Source: Marichromatium purpuratum 984
Lineage (GTDB): Bacteria; Pseudomonadota; Gammaproteobacteria; Chromatiales; Chromatiaceae
NCBI RefSeq assembly: GCF_000224005.2
Contig: NZ_CP007031.1
Coordinates: 3,616,001 to 3,680,000, forward strand
Reading direction: 5' to 3'
Length of the DNA stretch: 64,000 nt
The notes beneath the pieces are model-generated. The model was not told the origin of the DNA, made no database searches, and worked only from the letters and a program-made list of their open reading frames with translations. A program made the translations under genes and the position numbers. Within the stretch, counting starts at the first letter, position 1; every line of letters starts with the position of its first letter. Positions 36,592 through 47,054 of this stretch are shown here, piece after piece.

Positions 36592-38427
36592 ATGGAGGCA
36601 CGACCGGGGATCACGGGGCGAGCACCATCCACGCGCTGGCGCAGCACGCTCGGCCTCATCGCCCTGCTCGGTCTCGTCTGGCTGCCGGTCGCACCCGTCC
36701 CGGCCAACCCGCCGGCGGCAATCGCCTCCGCCGCCAACCCGCTGCGACCTCCCGACACCTCGAGCCCCAGGGCGACGCTGCAGAGCCTGCTGACCAACCT
36801 CGAGCGCGTCCACGCCATCGCCCTCGATCCCGCACGGCCACGCAACGACACCCTGGTGCCGCTGCAACGGGCGGCGCGTACCCTCAACCTCAGCGAGATC
36901 CCCGAGCGCCTTGCCGCCAACATCGGCATCGAGCGCGCGCTGCTGCTCAAAGAGATCATCGACCGGGTCGGACTACCCGCGCTCGCCGAGGTCCCGGACG
37001 CACGCTCGGTCGAGCGGCACGACCTCACCCGCTGGCGCATCCCCAACACCGAGATCATTATCGCCCGGGTCGAGAGCGGGCCGCGCGCGGGCGAGTTCCT
37101 GTTCACCCCGGGGACGCTCGATCGTCTCGAGGACGACTATGACCGGGTGGCCGCGTTGCCCTACCTGCCCGAGGCCACCCCTGGACTCTACGACGCCTAC
37201 ATCTCCACCCCGGGGCGCGGACTCAGCCTCGACTGGGGGCGGACGCTGCCGGACTGGCTGACCCGGCAATGGCTCGGCCAGACCCTGTGGCAGTGGCTCG
37301 CCACCGGCGTCGCGCTTGGTCTCGGCGCGCTGCTCGCCAGCGCGCTGCTGCGCGCCGGTCGGCGCGCCGACCAGCGGCGCACGGACACCTCCAGGCGGGG
37401 GGGTACCATCCTCGCGCTCGGCGCGGTGGCGCTCCTGCTGCAGGGGCTCGAATACCTGATCGATGTCCAGATCAATCTCACCGGCGCGGTCGTGATCACC
37501 GTCAAACAGGGCTTCGTGCTGGTGCTCTACACCGTGCTCGCCTGGCTGGTGGCGTTGCTGCTCAACCAGACCGCCGAGGCGATCATCCGCTCGCGCCGGC
37601 TGCGCCCGCGCGGCATCGACAGCCAACTGCTGCGGCTCGGCTTCCGCCTGCTGAGCATCATCGCCATCGCCGCACTGGTGATCGACGGCGCCCAACGCAT
37701 CGGCCTGCCCGCCTATTCGGTGATCACCGGACTCGGGGTCGGCGGCCTGGCGGTGGCGCTCGCCGCGCGCGAGACCCTCGCCAACCTGTTCGGCTCGCTG
37801 GCGATCATGTTCGACCACCCCTTCCGCATCGGCGACTGGATCAAGATGGGGAACTACGAGGGCACGGTCGAGGACATCGGCTTTCGCAGCACCCGCATCC
37901 GCACCTTCTACGACTCGGTGCTGGCGGTGCCCAACGCCTACACCATGAATGCCACCATCGACAACATGGGCAAGCGCGACCACCGCCGCGTCTACACCAC
38001 CATCGATCTGCGCTACGACACCCCGCCGGAACGTGTCGAGGCCTTTCTCGAGGGTATCAAGGGGGTCATCCGCGCCAACCCGGCGACCCGCAAGGACGGT
38101 TTCCACGTGGTGGTGAGCGACCTCGGCGCGCACGGCATCACGGTCATGCTCTATTTCTTCCTCACCGTGCCCGACTGGGCGACCGAGCTGGTCGAGCGCC
38201 AGCGCGTGTTGCTGGAGGTGGTGCGTCTGGCCGAGCAGCTCGGCGTCGCGTTCGCCTTCCCCACCCAGACGCTGGAGATCGATGCCACGCCCGAGCAGCC
38301 GCACGCGCCGGCGCCCCCACTGCCCGCCGAGCAGCTCGTCGAGATCGCCCGCGACTTCGGTCCCGGCGGACGGCAGGGCCGCCCGCGCGGGCTCGGGCTC
38401 CACACGCCCCCGCACGAGGAGACCTGA
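36592..38427 (+). CDS. MscS-family mechanosensitive ion channel with periplasmic domain
   Basis: The 611-residue protein has a signal-like hydrophobic segment (GLIALLGLVWLPVAPVPA), then a periplasmic region to about residue 225, about four or five membrane helices, and the MscS core. The pore helix region reads SVITGLGVGGLAVALAARET, followed by LANLFGSLAIMFDHPFRIGD and the beta domain with YEGTVEDIGFRSTRIRTF. The channel would release solutes on hypo-osmotic shock. The start (ATG 36592) is preceded by AGGAG at a good distance; upstream in-frame ATGs at 36511 and 36571 are alternatives. It is transcribed with the rnf operon direction but has a 114-bp gap. Confidence 0.88.
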   Translation: MEARPGITGRAPSTRWRSTLGLIALLGLVWLPVAPVPANPPAAIASAANPLRPPDTSSPRATLQSLLTNLERVHAIALDPARPRNDTLVPLQRAARTLNLSEIPERLAANIGIERALLLKEIIDRVGLPALAEVPDARSVERHDLTRWRIPNTEIIIARVESGPRAGEFLFTPGTLDRLEDDYDRVAALPYLPEATPGLYDAYISTPGRGLSLDWGRTLPDWLTRQWLGQTLWQWLATGVALGLGALLASALLRAGRRADQRRTDTSRRGGTILALGAVALLLQGLEYLIDVQINLTGAVVITVKQGFVLVLYTVLAWLVALLLNQTAEAIIRSRRLRPRGIDSQLLRLGFRLLSIIAIAALVIDGAQRIGLPAYSVITGLGVGGLAVALAARETLANLFGSLAIMFDHPFRIGDWIKMGNYEGTVEDIGFRSTRIRTFYDSVLAVPNAYTMNATIDNMGKRDHRRVYTTIDLRYDTPPERVEAFLEGIKGVIRANPATRKDGFHVVVSDLGAHGITVMLYFFLTVPDWATELVERQRVLLEVVRLAEQLGVAFAFPTQTLEIDATPEQPHAPAPPLPAEQLVEIARDFGPGGRQGRPRGLGLHTPPHEET

Positions 38428-38430
38428 CCC

Positions 38431-38447
38431 GCGGCGGCGACCGCCGC
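38431..38447 (+). terminator. hairpin after the MscS gene
   Basis: GCGGCGG and CCGCCGC form a perfect 7-bp stem with a 3-nt CGA loop, 3 bp after the MscS stop. It is followed by AAATTCG rather than a T-run, so terminator activity is doubtful. Confidence 0.3.
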
Positions 38448-38538
38448 AAATTCGCAACATCCCTGTGCGAAGATGGAACGTTGGCATGTCGGCGCCGATG
38501 GCGCCGAAACCACTCCCCCAAGCATGAGGATCGATTCG

Positions 38539-39204
38539 ATGACCGACAGCCTGACCCTGGTGCAGAAACAGCGCGCTCACCTGCAAGAAGCCGTCGACGC
38601 GCTGGGACAGCTCGCGCTCACGGCACTGCGCCACTCGGTCGACTGTCTCGAGCAACACGATCCGGCGCTGGCCGCGCGGATCGTCGCCGACGACGCCGAG
38701 ATCAACCAGCAGCGCCGCCTGCTCGAACAGGAGTGCCTGGTAACCCTGGCCGCCTACAAGCCCGCAGGCGCCGATCTACGCGCTGTCGGCGCCTGCATGG
38801 AACTGGCCAGCGAACTCGAACGCATCGGCGACTATGCTGCCGACATCGCCCGTCTCCTCGTCAAACGTGGCGAGACGCCCTTCCCCGCCGAGCCGGTGGC
38901 GGCGATCACCGCCCTCGCCAACACTGCGATCAACATGCTCGAGACCACCCTGCAGGTCTTCGCCGACAACGGCGACGAGGCGCGCGCGCGCGCCGCGGTG
39001 GCCGCCGAAGAGCAGGTCGACCGCGACGAGCACGCCTTCATCGAGCAGGTGTTGGAGCGGATGCGCGAGGATCCCGAGTTCGCCGTCACCGGCACCCAGT
39101 TGCTGTGGATCGCGCACAACTACGAGCGGGTCGCCGACCGCGCGACCAATGTCGCCGAGCGCGCGATCTATGTCGCCTCGGGCAAGACCCCCGACCTGGA
39201 TTGA
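38539..39204 (+). CDS. phoU: PhoU-like phosphate signalling protein
   Basis: The 221-residue all-helical protein contains two PhoU repeats, each with the metal-contacting pattern: ELASELERIGDYAADIARLL near residue 95 and WIAHNYERVADRATNVAERA near residue 190. PhoU couples the Pst phosphate transporter to the PhoR kinase as a negative regulator. No pst or phoBR genes lie in the window, so this is an isolated copy. The ATG at 38539 is preferred because a GAGGA ribosome site lies 8 bp upstream; the ATG at 38524 would include that site in the coding region. Confidence 0.88.
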   Translation: MTDSLTLVQKQRAHLQEAVDALGQLALTALRHSVDCLEQHDPALAARIVADDAEINQQRRLLEQECLVTLAAYKPAGADLRAVGACMELASELERIGDYAADIARLLVKRGETPFPAEPVAAITALANTAINMLETTLQVFADNGDEARARAAVAAEEQVDRDEHAFIEQVLERMREDPEFAVTGTQLLWIAHNYERVADRATNVAERAIYVASGKTPDLD

Positions 39205-39220
39205 GCGCGTGCGCCGGCGG

Positions 39221-39811
39221 CTAGCGCGCCGGCAGCGTCAGCCCGTCCTTGCCGGCGCGCTGCAGCTGGGCGCGCACCCGCTCGGCATCGGCCTTGTTGG
39301 CGTAGGGACCGAGACGTACCCGGTGATAGACCGCGCCGCTGTCGAGGGTGACGCGTTCAATCCGGCTGGAGAGCCCGAGCAGACCGAGTTCGGCGCGCAG
39401 CGTCTCGGCATCGGCATTGCGCTTGAACGAACCCGCCTGGACGACATAGCCGCCGGTGGCGGCGGGGCGCTCAAGGCTGGCCGATGGCGGCGGAGTCTGC
39501 GGCTGGGGCGGCGGCTCTGGCTGGGGACGGGGCGCCGGCGGCGGGGGTGGCGGGGCGTCGGTCTCGATCTCGACCTCGGCATCGCGCAGCAGAGCAGGAA
39601 ACTGGAAGTCGGGTTGCACCGGCACCGGCCGCGAGGCCGGCGCCGCGCGGCCGTCGGTCTCCGCGCCCACCTCGGGCTCGGGCATCCAGTACAGACTGGC
39701 GCCGAAGGCACCGAGCAGGGCGCCGAACAGGAACCACCAGACGCAGGAGCGCGACTGCTGGCGCTTCGGGCTGGGGCGGGTCGCGCCACTGCGTCGGTAG
39801 TCCCTGGTCAT
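39221..39811 (-). CDS. SPOR-domain membrane protein
   Basis: The 196-residue protein is a bitopic membrane protein: a short basic cytoplasmic N-terminus, one helix (CVWWFLFGALLGAFGASLYW), then a Pro-rich periplasmic linker (about 85-118). A C-terminal SPOR domain (GGYVVQAGSFKRNADAETLR to the end) binds denuded glycan strands at the septum. It follows argS by 1 bp on the same strand, an arrangement common in gammaproteobacteria where the gene is often called ftsN-like. Its short length suggests a localisation or cell-wall role rather than full FtsN function. Confidence 0.85.
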   Translation of the reverse strand: MTRDYRRSGATRPSPKRQQSRSCVWWFLFGALLGAFGASLYWMPEPEVGAETDGRAAPASRPVPVQPDFQFPALLRDAEVEIETDAPPPPPPAPRPQPEPPPQPQTPPPSASLERPAATGGYVVQAGSFKRNADAETLRAELGLLGLSSRIERVTLDSGAVYHRVRLGPYANKADAERVRAQLQRAGKDGLTLPAR

Positions 39812-39812
39812 C

Positions 39813-41579
39813 TCACATGTTCTCCGGCGCGCTCACCCCGAGCAGCCCCAGGCCATTGCGCAGCACCTGACGCACGGCGAGGATCAGCTTGATCCGGGCA
39901 TCGCGCAGCGCAGCGTCATCGACCAGGAACTGGTGGGCGTTGTAATAGGTGTGCAGCTCGTTGGCGAGATCGCGCAGATAGTGGGTGAGCTGATGCGGTT
40001 CGGCCTTGAGCGCGGCACCCTCGACCACCTCCGGATAACGTCCGATGGAGCGCAGCAGCGCCTGCTCCTGGGGCTCGACCAGGCGGTCGAGATGGGTGGT
40101 GCCGCCGCTCGGCTCGATGACGATGCCGCGCTCGGCGGCCTGGCGCAGCACGCTGCAGACGCGGGCGTGGGCGTACTGGACGTAGTAGACCGGGTTGTCC
40201 GAGGACTCGGACTTGGCCAGGTCGAGATCGAAGTCGAGATGCTGCTCGCAGCGACGCATGACGTAGAAGAAGCGCGCCGCGTCGCGCCCGACCTCCTCGC
40301 GCAGCTGACGCAGGGTGACGAACTCGCCCGAGCGGGTCGACATCTGCGCCTTCTCGCCGCCGCGATAGAGGATGGCGAACTGCACCAGCAGCACCTCGAG
40401 ACGGCTGGCATCGTCGCCGAGCGCCTCGAGCGCGGCCTTCACCCGCGGCACATAGCCGTGGTGGTCGGCGCCCCAGATGTCGATCACCCGCTCGAAGCCG
40501 CGCTCGAGCTTGTCCATGTGATAGGCGATGTCGGAGGCGAAGTAGGTGGTCTGACCGTTGTCGCGCACCACCACCCGGTCCTTCTCGTCGCCGAAGTCGG
40601 TGGAGCGGAACCAGAGCGCGCCGTTCTGCTCGTAGACGTGCCCGGACGCGCGCAGCCGCTCGATGGCCTTGTTGACCGCACCGCTCTCGGTGAGCGTGCG
40701 CTCGGAGTACCACTCCTGATAGTCGACGCCGAAGCCGGCGAGATCGTCGCGGATATCGTCGAGGATGGTGTTGAGTCCGAGCTCGAAGACGAAGCGATAG
40801 CGGTTGTCGCCAAGCAGGCGCTTGGCCGCCGCGATCAGGTCGTCGATGTGCGCCTCCTTGTCACCGCCGCCGGCGCCGTCGTCATCGGCCGCCACCCCGG
40901 CGAAGACCGCATCGGCCGGCACCCGGTAGGCGTCGCCGTGCTCGCGGTGCAGGGTCGCGGCGATGTCCCAGACGTAGTCGCCCTTGTAGCCGTTGCTCGG
41001 GAAGGTCAGCTCCTCGCCGCAGAGTTCGAGATAGCGCAGCCACACCGAGGTGCCGAGGATATCCATCTGGCGACCGGCGTCGTTGACGTAGTACTCGCGG
41101 TGGACGTCGAAGCCGACCGCGGCGAGCAGATCGGCGACCACGCTGCCGTAGGCCGCGCCGCGACCGTGACCGACGTGCAGCGGTCCGGTGGGATTGGCCG
41201 AGACGAACTCGACCTGCACCCGACGTCCGGCGCCGACCTGGCTGCGCCCGTAGTCGGGCCCGGCGGTCATGATCTGCGGCACCAGGGCGTGGTAGGCGGC
41301 CTCGGTGAGGAAGAAGTTGATGAAGCCGGGACCGGCGATCTCGACCCGCGCCACGGCGGCGGAGGCGGGCAGCGCCTCGACCAGTCGCTGCGCCAGGTCG
41401 CGCGGCTTGGTGCGCGCCTGCTTGGCCAGCACCATGGCGATATTGGTGGCGAAGTCGCCGTGGGCCGGATCCCTGGTGCGATCGAGCTGGGGCTCGGGCA
41501 GCGCCTCGAGCGCGAGGGTGCCGTCTGCGACGAGACGCCCGAGGGCGTCGCGGATGAGTTCGATGATATCTTGCTTCAT
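39813..41579 (-). CDS. argS: arginyl-tRNA synthetase
   Basis: The 588-residue class I synthetase charges tRNA-Arg. It has the N-terminal Add-1 domain (to about 110) and the HIGH-type motif [20 protein letters not shown] near residues 120-140. The catalytic core ends with [14 protein letters not shown], the KMSKS-equivalent position lacking the lysine motif as in many ArgRS. The C-terminal anticodon-binding domain has [16 protein letters not shown] and ends [13 protein letters not shown]. The length is typical (E. coli 577). Confidence 0.97.
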   Translation of the reverse strand: MKQDIIELIRDALGRLVADGTLALEALPEPQLDRTRDPAHGDFATNIAMVLAKQARTKPRDLAQRLVEALPASAAVARVEIAGPGFINFFLTEAAYHALVPQIMTAGPDYGRSQVGAGRRVQVEFVSANPTGPLHVGHGRGAAYGSVVADLLAAVGFDVHREYYVNDAGRQMDILGTSVWLRYLELCGEELTFPSNGYKGDYVWDIAATLHREHGDAYRVPADAVFAGVAADDDGAGGGDKEAHIDDLIAAAKRLLGDNRYRFVFELGLNTILDDIRDDLAGFGVDYQEWYSERTLTESGAVNKAIERLRASGHVYEQNGALWFRSTDFGDEKDRVVVRDNGQTTYFASDIAYHMDKLERGFERVIDIWGADHHGYVPRVKAALEALGDDASRLEVLLVQFAILYRGGEKAQMSTRSGEFVTLRQLREEVGRDAARFFYVMRRCEQHLDFDLDLAKSESSDNPVYYVQYAHARVCSVLRQAAERGIVIEPSGGTTHLDRLVEPQEQALLRSIGRYPEVVEGAALKAEPHQLTHYLRDLANELHTYYNAHQFLVDDAALRDARIKLILAVRQVLRNGLGLLGVSAPENM

Positions 41580-41920
41580 GCAGGCCTACGACCAGGCCGC
41601 GCCGCGCCGACGCGAGATCCGCGCGACCCCTGGGACGGGGCCGGGACCGGCAATCGGCGGCGCAAGCCGCAATGGAGATGGAAAGTGCTCGGGCGCCGGA
41701 TCGATCGGGCGGCAGCCCTGATCCTGTCTAAGCATACCCGAATCCGTCGCCACGAGGGAGACGCGACACCGGGCGGCAGCGGCACGAGCGTGGAATCCGC
41801 GCCTGCCCCCAAGGTACGGCGGACATGCCGGGCGAGCGGCGCTCGACGGTCATCTCCGGCGCAGCGACCTACACGCTTCGGTTTATAATGCTTCGCTCCA
41901 TCGACAATCCAGCAACGCCC
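41580..41920. other. 341-bp divergent spacer between argS and aroG
   Basis: This gap holds the divergent promoters of argS and the DAHP synthase gene. The clearest element is TATAAT at 41884-41889, which would start transcription about 25 bp before the aroG ATG; no good -35 box lies at the expected distance. No leader peptide with runs of aromatic codons and no T-box-like hairpin was recognised. A frame open from 41825 is not protein-like. Confidence 0.5.
41884..41889 (+). promoter_or_regulatory. consensus -10 element of aroG
   Basis: A perfect TATAAT lies 31 bp before the chosen ATG. The absence of a recognisable -35 hexamer suggests activator support or a weak basal promoter. Confidence 0.5.
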
Positions 41921-42997
41921 ATGCCCATGTACCAGACCGACGACCTGCGCATCCGCGACATCAAAGAAGTCCGCTCACCGAAGGCGTTGCACGAGGAGTT
42001 TCCGCTCTCCGAGGCCGCCTCGGCGACCGTCTATGGCACCCGTCACGCGATCCAGCGCATCCTCCACGGCGAGGACGATCGCCTGCTGGTGATCATCGGT
42101 CCCTGCTCGGTGCACGACCCCGACGCCGCGATCGAGTACGCCCGCAAGCTCAAGCCGCTGCGCGAGCGCTTCGCCGAGCAGTTGCAGGTGGTGATGCGGG
42201 TCTATTTCGAGAAGCCGCGCACCACCGTCGGCTGGAAGGGGCTGATCAACGACCCCGGACTCGACGGCAGCTTCGAGATCAACCAGGGGCTGGGCATCGC
42301 CCGCAAGCTGCTGCTCGATCTCAACGACATGGGCATGCCCGCCGGCACCGAGTTCCTCGACCTGATCAGCCCCCAGTACCTCGCCGACCTGATCAGCTGG
42401 GGGGCGATCGGCGCGCGCACCACCGAGAGCCAGGGCCATCGCGAGCTGACCTCCGGGCTGTCCTGCCCGGTCGGCTTCAAGAACGCCACCAACGGCGACG
42501 TCAAGGTGGCGATCGACGCCATCCACGCCGCCGCCCGTCCCCATGTCTTCATGTCGGTCACCAAGGAGGGACGCTCGGCGATCTTCAGCACCACCGGCAA
42601 CGTCGACACCCATGTCATCCTGCGCGGCGGCCAGCGTCCGAACTACGACACCGAGAGCGTGCACATCGCCGCCGACCAGATCGTCGAGTCGGGGCTGACG
42701 CCGAAGGTCATGATCGACTGCAGCCACGCCAACAGCCGCAAGAAGCCGGAGAAGCAGGTGCGCGTCTGTCAGGACGTGGCCGGACAGGTGGCGCGCGGCG
42801 AGCAGTGCATCATCGGCGCGATGATCGAGGGCAACCTGGTCGCCGGGCGGCAGAACCTCGGTGACGGCAAGGGGTTGGTTCACGGCCAGAGCATCACCGA
42901 CGCCTGCGTCGGCTGGGACGACACCGAGCCCATGCTCCAGGCACTGGCCGACGCCGTGGAGCAGCGCCGCGCCGCGCGCGCCCGCGGGCGCGACTGA
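41921..42997 (+). CDS. aroG: class I DAHP synthase (AroG/AroF type)
   Basis: The 358-residue enzyme condenses phosphoenolpyruvate and erythrose-4-phosphate, the first step of the shikimate pathway. Family signatures are YQTDDLRIRDIKEVRSPKAL, IGPCSVHDP, RVYFEKPRTTVGWKGLINDP and the metal-site MIDCSHANS. The N-terminal extension of about 45 residues is the kind that forms the feedback site in the AroF/G/H subfamily. The N-terminus resembles E. coli AroG (Phe-sensitive) more than AroF or AroH from memory, but the inhibitor cannot be assigned safely. ATGs at 41921 and 41927 are both possible starts. Confidence 0.92.
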   Translation: MPMYQTDDLRIRDIKEVRSPKALHEEFPLSEAASATVYGTRHAIQRILHGEDDRLLVIIGPCSVHDPDAAIEYARKLKPLRERFAEQLQVVMRVYFEKPRTTVGWKGLINDPGLDGSFEINQGLGIARKLLLDLNDMGMPAGTEFLDLISPQYLADLISWGAIGARTTESQGHRELTSGLSCPVGFKNATNGDVKVAIDAIHAAARPHVFMSVTKEGRSAIFSTTGNVDTHVILRGGQRPNYDTESVHIAADQIVESGLTPKVMIDCSHANSRKKPEKQVRVCQDVAGQVARGEQCIIGAMIEGNLVAGRQNLGDGKGLVHGQSITDACVGWDDTEPMLQALADAVEQRRAARARGRD

Positions 42998-43042
42998 GAC
43001 CGCCGGCCTCTCACGCGCGCCGGGGATCCCGACTAAGCTCGG

Positions 43043-43071
43043 ACATGGCAGGGCACTGAGCCCTGCCATGT
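43043..43071. terminator. perfect 12-bp hairpin between aroG and a DUF4124 gene
   Basis: ACATGGCAGGGC and GCCCTGCCATGT pair perfectly over 12 bp with a 5-nt loop ACTGA. It lies 46 bp after the aroG stop and 25 bp before the next ATG. There is no T-run, so it may be a terminator of another kind, a transcript-processing hairpin or an operator for the downstream gene. Confidence 0.45.
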
Positions 43072-43096
43072 AATTCCAGCGGAGGGAGGATCAAGC

Positions 43097-43534
43097 ATGA
43101 AAGGCGCCATCGCGCTGCTCTGCGCGGTCGCGGCCCTCGACGCCCAGGCCGAGCTGTATCGTTGCGTCGACGCCGCCGGTCATACCAGTTACCAGCAAAC
43201 GCCCTGTGACGCCGCAAGTTCGGGGGGCAGCATCGAACTCGACACCCGTACCCCCGACGGCACCGCCAGCGCCGCCAACAAGCCGCAGATGTCGATCGGC
43301 AGCCAACTCAAACGACTCACCCCGCCCCCGATCGAGCGCACCTCCACCGACGCGCCGCGCAAGACACCAACCCCCACGGCAGTGGATCGGGCCAAATGCG
43401 CCCGTCACCGCGCCCAGGTCGCCCGCTGGGAGCAGGCCGCCCGCGCCACCTACCGCGACCGCAGCGAACAGCGCTACCGCGAGCAGATGCTCGAACACCA
43501 CCGCGCCCAGGTCGAGCGGTATTGCGGCCCCTGA
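43097..43534 (+). CDS. small DUF4124 exported protein
   Basis: The 145-residue protein has a short signal peptide (GAIALLCAVAALDAQA) followed at once by a DUF4124 module: ELYRCVDAAGHTSYQQTPC. A Thr/Pro-rich linker and a basic/acidic helical tail with two cysteines follow. DUF4124 proteins are exported small proteins of unknown function. A strong GGAGGGAGGA ribosome site precedes the ATG. It is the second DUF4124 gene in the window. Confidence 0.75.
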   Translation: MKGAIALLCAVAALDAQAELYRCVDAAGHTSYQQTPCDAASSGGSIELDTRTPDGTASAANKPQMSIGSQLKRLTPPPIERTSTDAPRKTPTPTAVDRAKCARHRAQVARWEQAARATYRDRSEQRYREQMLEHHRAQVERYCGP

Positions 43535-43546
43535 GGACGGGCTTCC

Positions 43547-43616
43547 AGCGGCCAGCGGCCAGCGGCCAGCGGCCAGCGGCCAGCGGCCAGCGGCCAGCGG
43601 CCAGCGGCCAGCGGCC
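43547..43616. repeat. tandem array of 10 x AGCGGCC
   Basis: Ten perfect copies of a 7-bp unit. Read on the other strand the unit is GGCCGCT (cyclically GCTGGCC), one base different from the GCTGGCG unit of the array at 43854. Confidence 0.95.
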
Positions 43617-43620
43617 AGGA

Positions 43621-43656
43621 GATTGAACCGCAAAGACCCAAAGGACGCGAAGAAAG
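43621..43656 (+). repeat. dispersed repeat, left copy (GATTGAACCGCAAAGAC family)
   Basis: The sequence begins GATTGAACCGCAAAGAC and continues with AAGGACGCGAAGAAAG. It is related to the inverted copy at 43961-44002 and to the pair at 49607-49642 and 49720-49755. Confidence 0.75.
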
Positions 43657-43853
43657 CGACCAGCCTTCAGCAAACAGCCTCCGGTGCCGGTTTGCGGCCA
43701 ACCGCGACGCGACGAGACAACCCAGCCCCCTCACTGGAGGCTGACGGCTGACGGCTAGGCGGTGATCGCCAATCCCACGATGGGCACGCTGCGCTTTGCC
43801 CATCGTGCGATGATGACGCCTGGTGTTCGTGGCGACGGTGAGGAAAAACGCCC

Positions 43854-43951
43854 GCTGGCGGCTGGCGGCTGGCGGCTGGCGGCTGGCGGCTGGCGGCTGG
43901 CGGCTGGCGGCTGGCGGCTGAAGGCTGAAGGCTGAAGGCTGAAGGCTGAAG
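43854..43951. repeat. compound heptamer array: 9 x GCTGGCG then 5 x GCTGAAG
   Basis: Nine perfect copies of GCTGGCG (43854-43916) pass without interruption into five perfect copies of GCTGAAG (43917-43951). The two units differ in two bases, suggesting local amplification of variant units. Confidence 0.95.
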
Positions 43952-43960
43952 GCTGGAAGC

Positions 43961-44002
43961 CTTTCTTCATCTTTGCGCTCTTGGCGTCTTGGCGGTTCAA
44001 TT
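43961..44002 (-). repeat. dispersed repeat, right copy in inverted orientation
   Basis: On the minus strand it reads AATTGAACCGCCAAGACGCC and ends GATGAAGAAAG. It is followed on the plus strand by degenerate heptamers (GGCTGAC, GGCTAAC, GGCTGGC types) to about 44057. Confidence 0.7.
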
Positions 44003-44060
44003 TCCCGGCGGCTGACGGCTAACGACTGGCGGCTGGCGACTGGTGGTTGATCGCTGAACC

Positions 44061-44864
44061 TCAGAGCCGCCCCAGATAACGCTCGCCGCCGAGGCGCGAG
44101 GACTGGTCGATGATCCAGTCGGCGCGGCGGCGCAGTCGCTCGGAGGGGCGGTCGAGACGGTAGTGACCGGGGGCCGGCAGCACGCCGATGAGCAGCGCCG
44201 ACTCCTCCAGCGTCAGGGTGCGCGCCGGATGGCCGAAGTAGCGCACACTGGCCGCTCCGGCGCCATAGGTGCTGGGGCTGAACTGGATGATGTTGAGATA
44301 GACCTCGAGGATGCGCTCCTTCGACCACAGCACCTCGAGCAGCAGGGTGAACCAGGCCTCGATCGCCTTGCGTCCCCAGCCCTGCCCCGGCCACAGGAAG
44401 AGGTTCTTGGCCGTCTGCTGGGTGATGGTGCTGGCGCCGCGCAACGCGCCACCCCGGCGATGAGCGGCGAGGGCATGACGGATCTCGATCAGGTCGAAGC
44501 CGAGATGGGTCGGGAAGCGCTGGTCCTCACCACTGATCGCCGCCAGTCGCAGCGGCGGCGGGAGTTCGCTCCAGGGCACCCAGCAGTGGTGGTAATAGGG
44601 CGGCGACTGGTCGAGTCGCCACAGATTGTAGGCATGCTGGAGCATGAACGCCGAGGCCGGCGGATCGACCCAGCGCAGCGCCCCGACGAGCAGCGCCGAG
44701 CCGAGCACACCGGTGACGGCCAGCCCCAACAGCCCGCGCCCGAAGCAGCGCAACCAGCGGCGCGCGCCCTCGAGCCGCGACGGCCTCGACCCGGACACCT
44801 CGCTTGCGACGTTCGACCCGGGCGTGTCGACCTCGCCGGCCTCCTGCCGCTCCTGCTCGCTCAT
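44061..44864 (-). CDS. mtgA: monofunctional biosynthetic peptidoglycan transglycosylase
   Basis: The 267-residue protein has a single N-terminal membrane helix (about 40-65) and a GT51 glycosyltransferase domain. [15 protein letters not shown] carries the first catalytic Glu, [16 protein letters not shown] follows, then [22 protein letters not shown] with the second acidic region, YLNIIQF and [12 protein letters not shown]. It polymerises lipid II in the periplasm without transpeptidase activity. The ATG at 44864 was chosen because it gives a short cytoplasmic N-terminus; the longer frame reads into uvrB antisense sequence. Confidence 0.93.
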   Translation of the reverse strand: MSEQERQEAGEVDTPGSNVASEVSGSRPSRLEGARRWLRCFGRGLLGLAVTGVLGSALLVGALRWVDPPASAFMLQHAYNLWRLDQSPPYYHHCWVPWSELPPPLRLAAISGEDQRFPTHLGFDLIEIRHALAAHRRGGALRGASTITQQTAKNLFLWPGQGWGRKAIEAWFTLLLEVLWSKERILEVYLNIIQFSPSTYGAGAASVRYFGHPARTLTLEESALLIGVLPAPGHYRLDRPSERLRRRADWIIDQSSRLGGERYLGRL

Positions 44865-44892
44865 CGTCGCGGTGTCGCACCCATGCGCGTGC

Positions 44893-46902
<2,010 letters not shown>

Positions 46903-47054
46903 GTGGGGGAACCTCGTCTACTGATAGCGGCCACGCACCACGGCAAGCGCGATCCATGGCGCTCGCGCGAGATGCCGGGCGTTCGGCGTTTCGCTATTAT
47001 TGGCAGTCGCAACAATCAAATCCAGCCACCCCAGTTCCCTAGAGATCATCGCCG

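Larger units (their letters stand above)
43535..44060. other. 526-bp repeat-rich spacer
   Basis: The whole gap between the DUF4124 gene and mtgA is built of short-period heptamer arrays and two inverted copies of a dispersed repeat, with degenerate heptamers after the right copy. The long minus-strand frames across it translate to repeated GRWPLAA-like peptides and are not genes. Confidence 0.8.

Noticed and set aside
41825-41920. 32-residue N-terminal extension of DAHP synthase
   Set aside because: It would place the TATAAT promoter element inside the coding region, and E. coli AroG-type proteins start at the YQ-DDLRI stretch.
43547-43951. CRISPR-like appearance of the 43.5-44.0 kb spacer
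   Set aside because: Units are contiguous 7-mers without unique spacers, and no cas gene is in the window.
43474-44394. 306-residue minus-strand frame over the repeat spacer
   Set aside because: Its middle is a translation of the heptamer arrays (repeated GRWPLAA-type peptides) and it runs into antisense or out-of-frame mtgA sequence.
46903-47054. SOS (LexA) box upstream of uvrB
   Set aside because: No CTGT-N8-ACAG element was found in the divergent region; damage induction is not supported by the sequence here.
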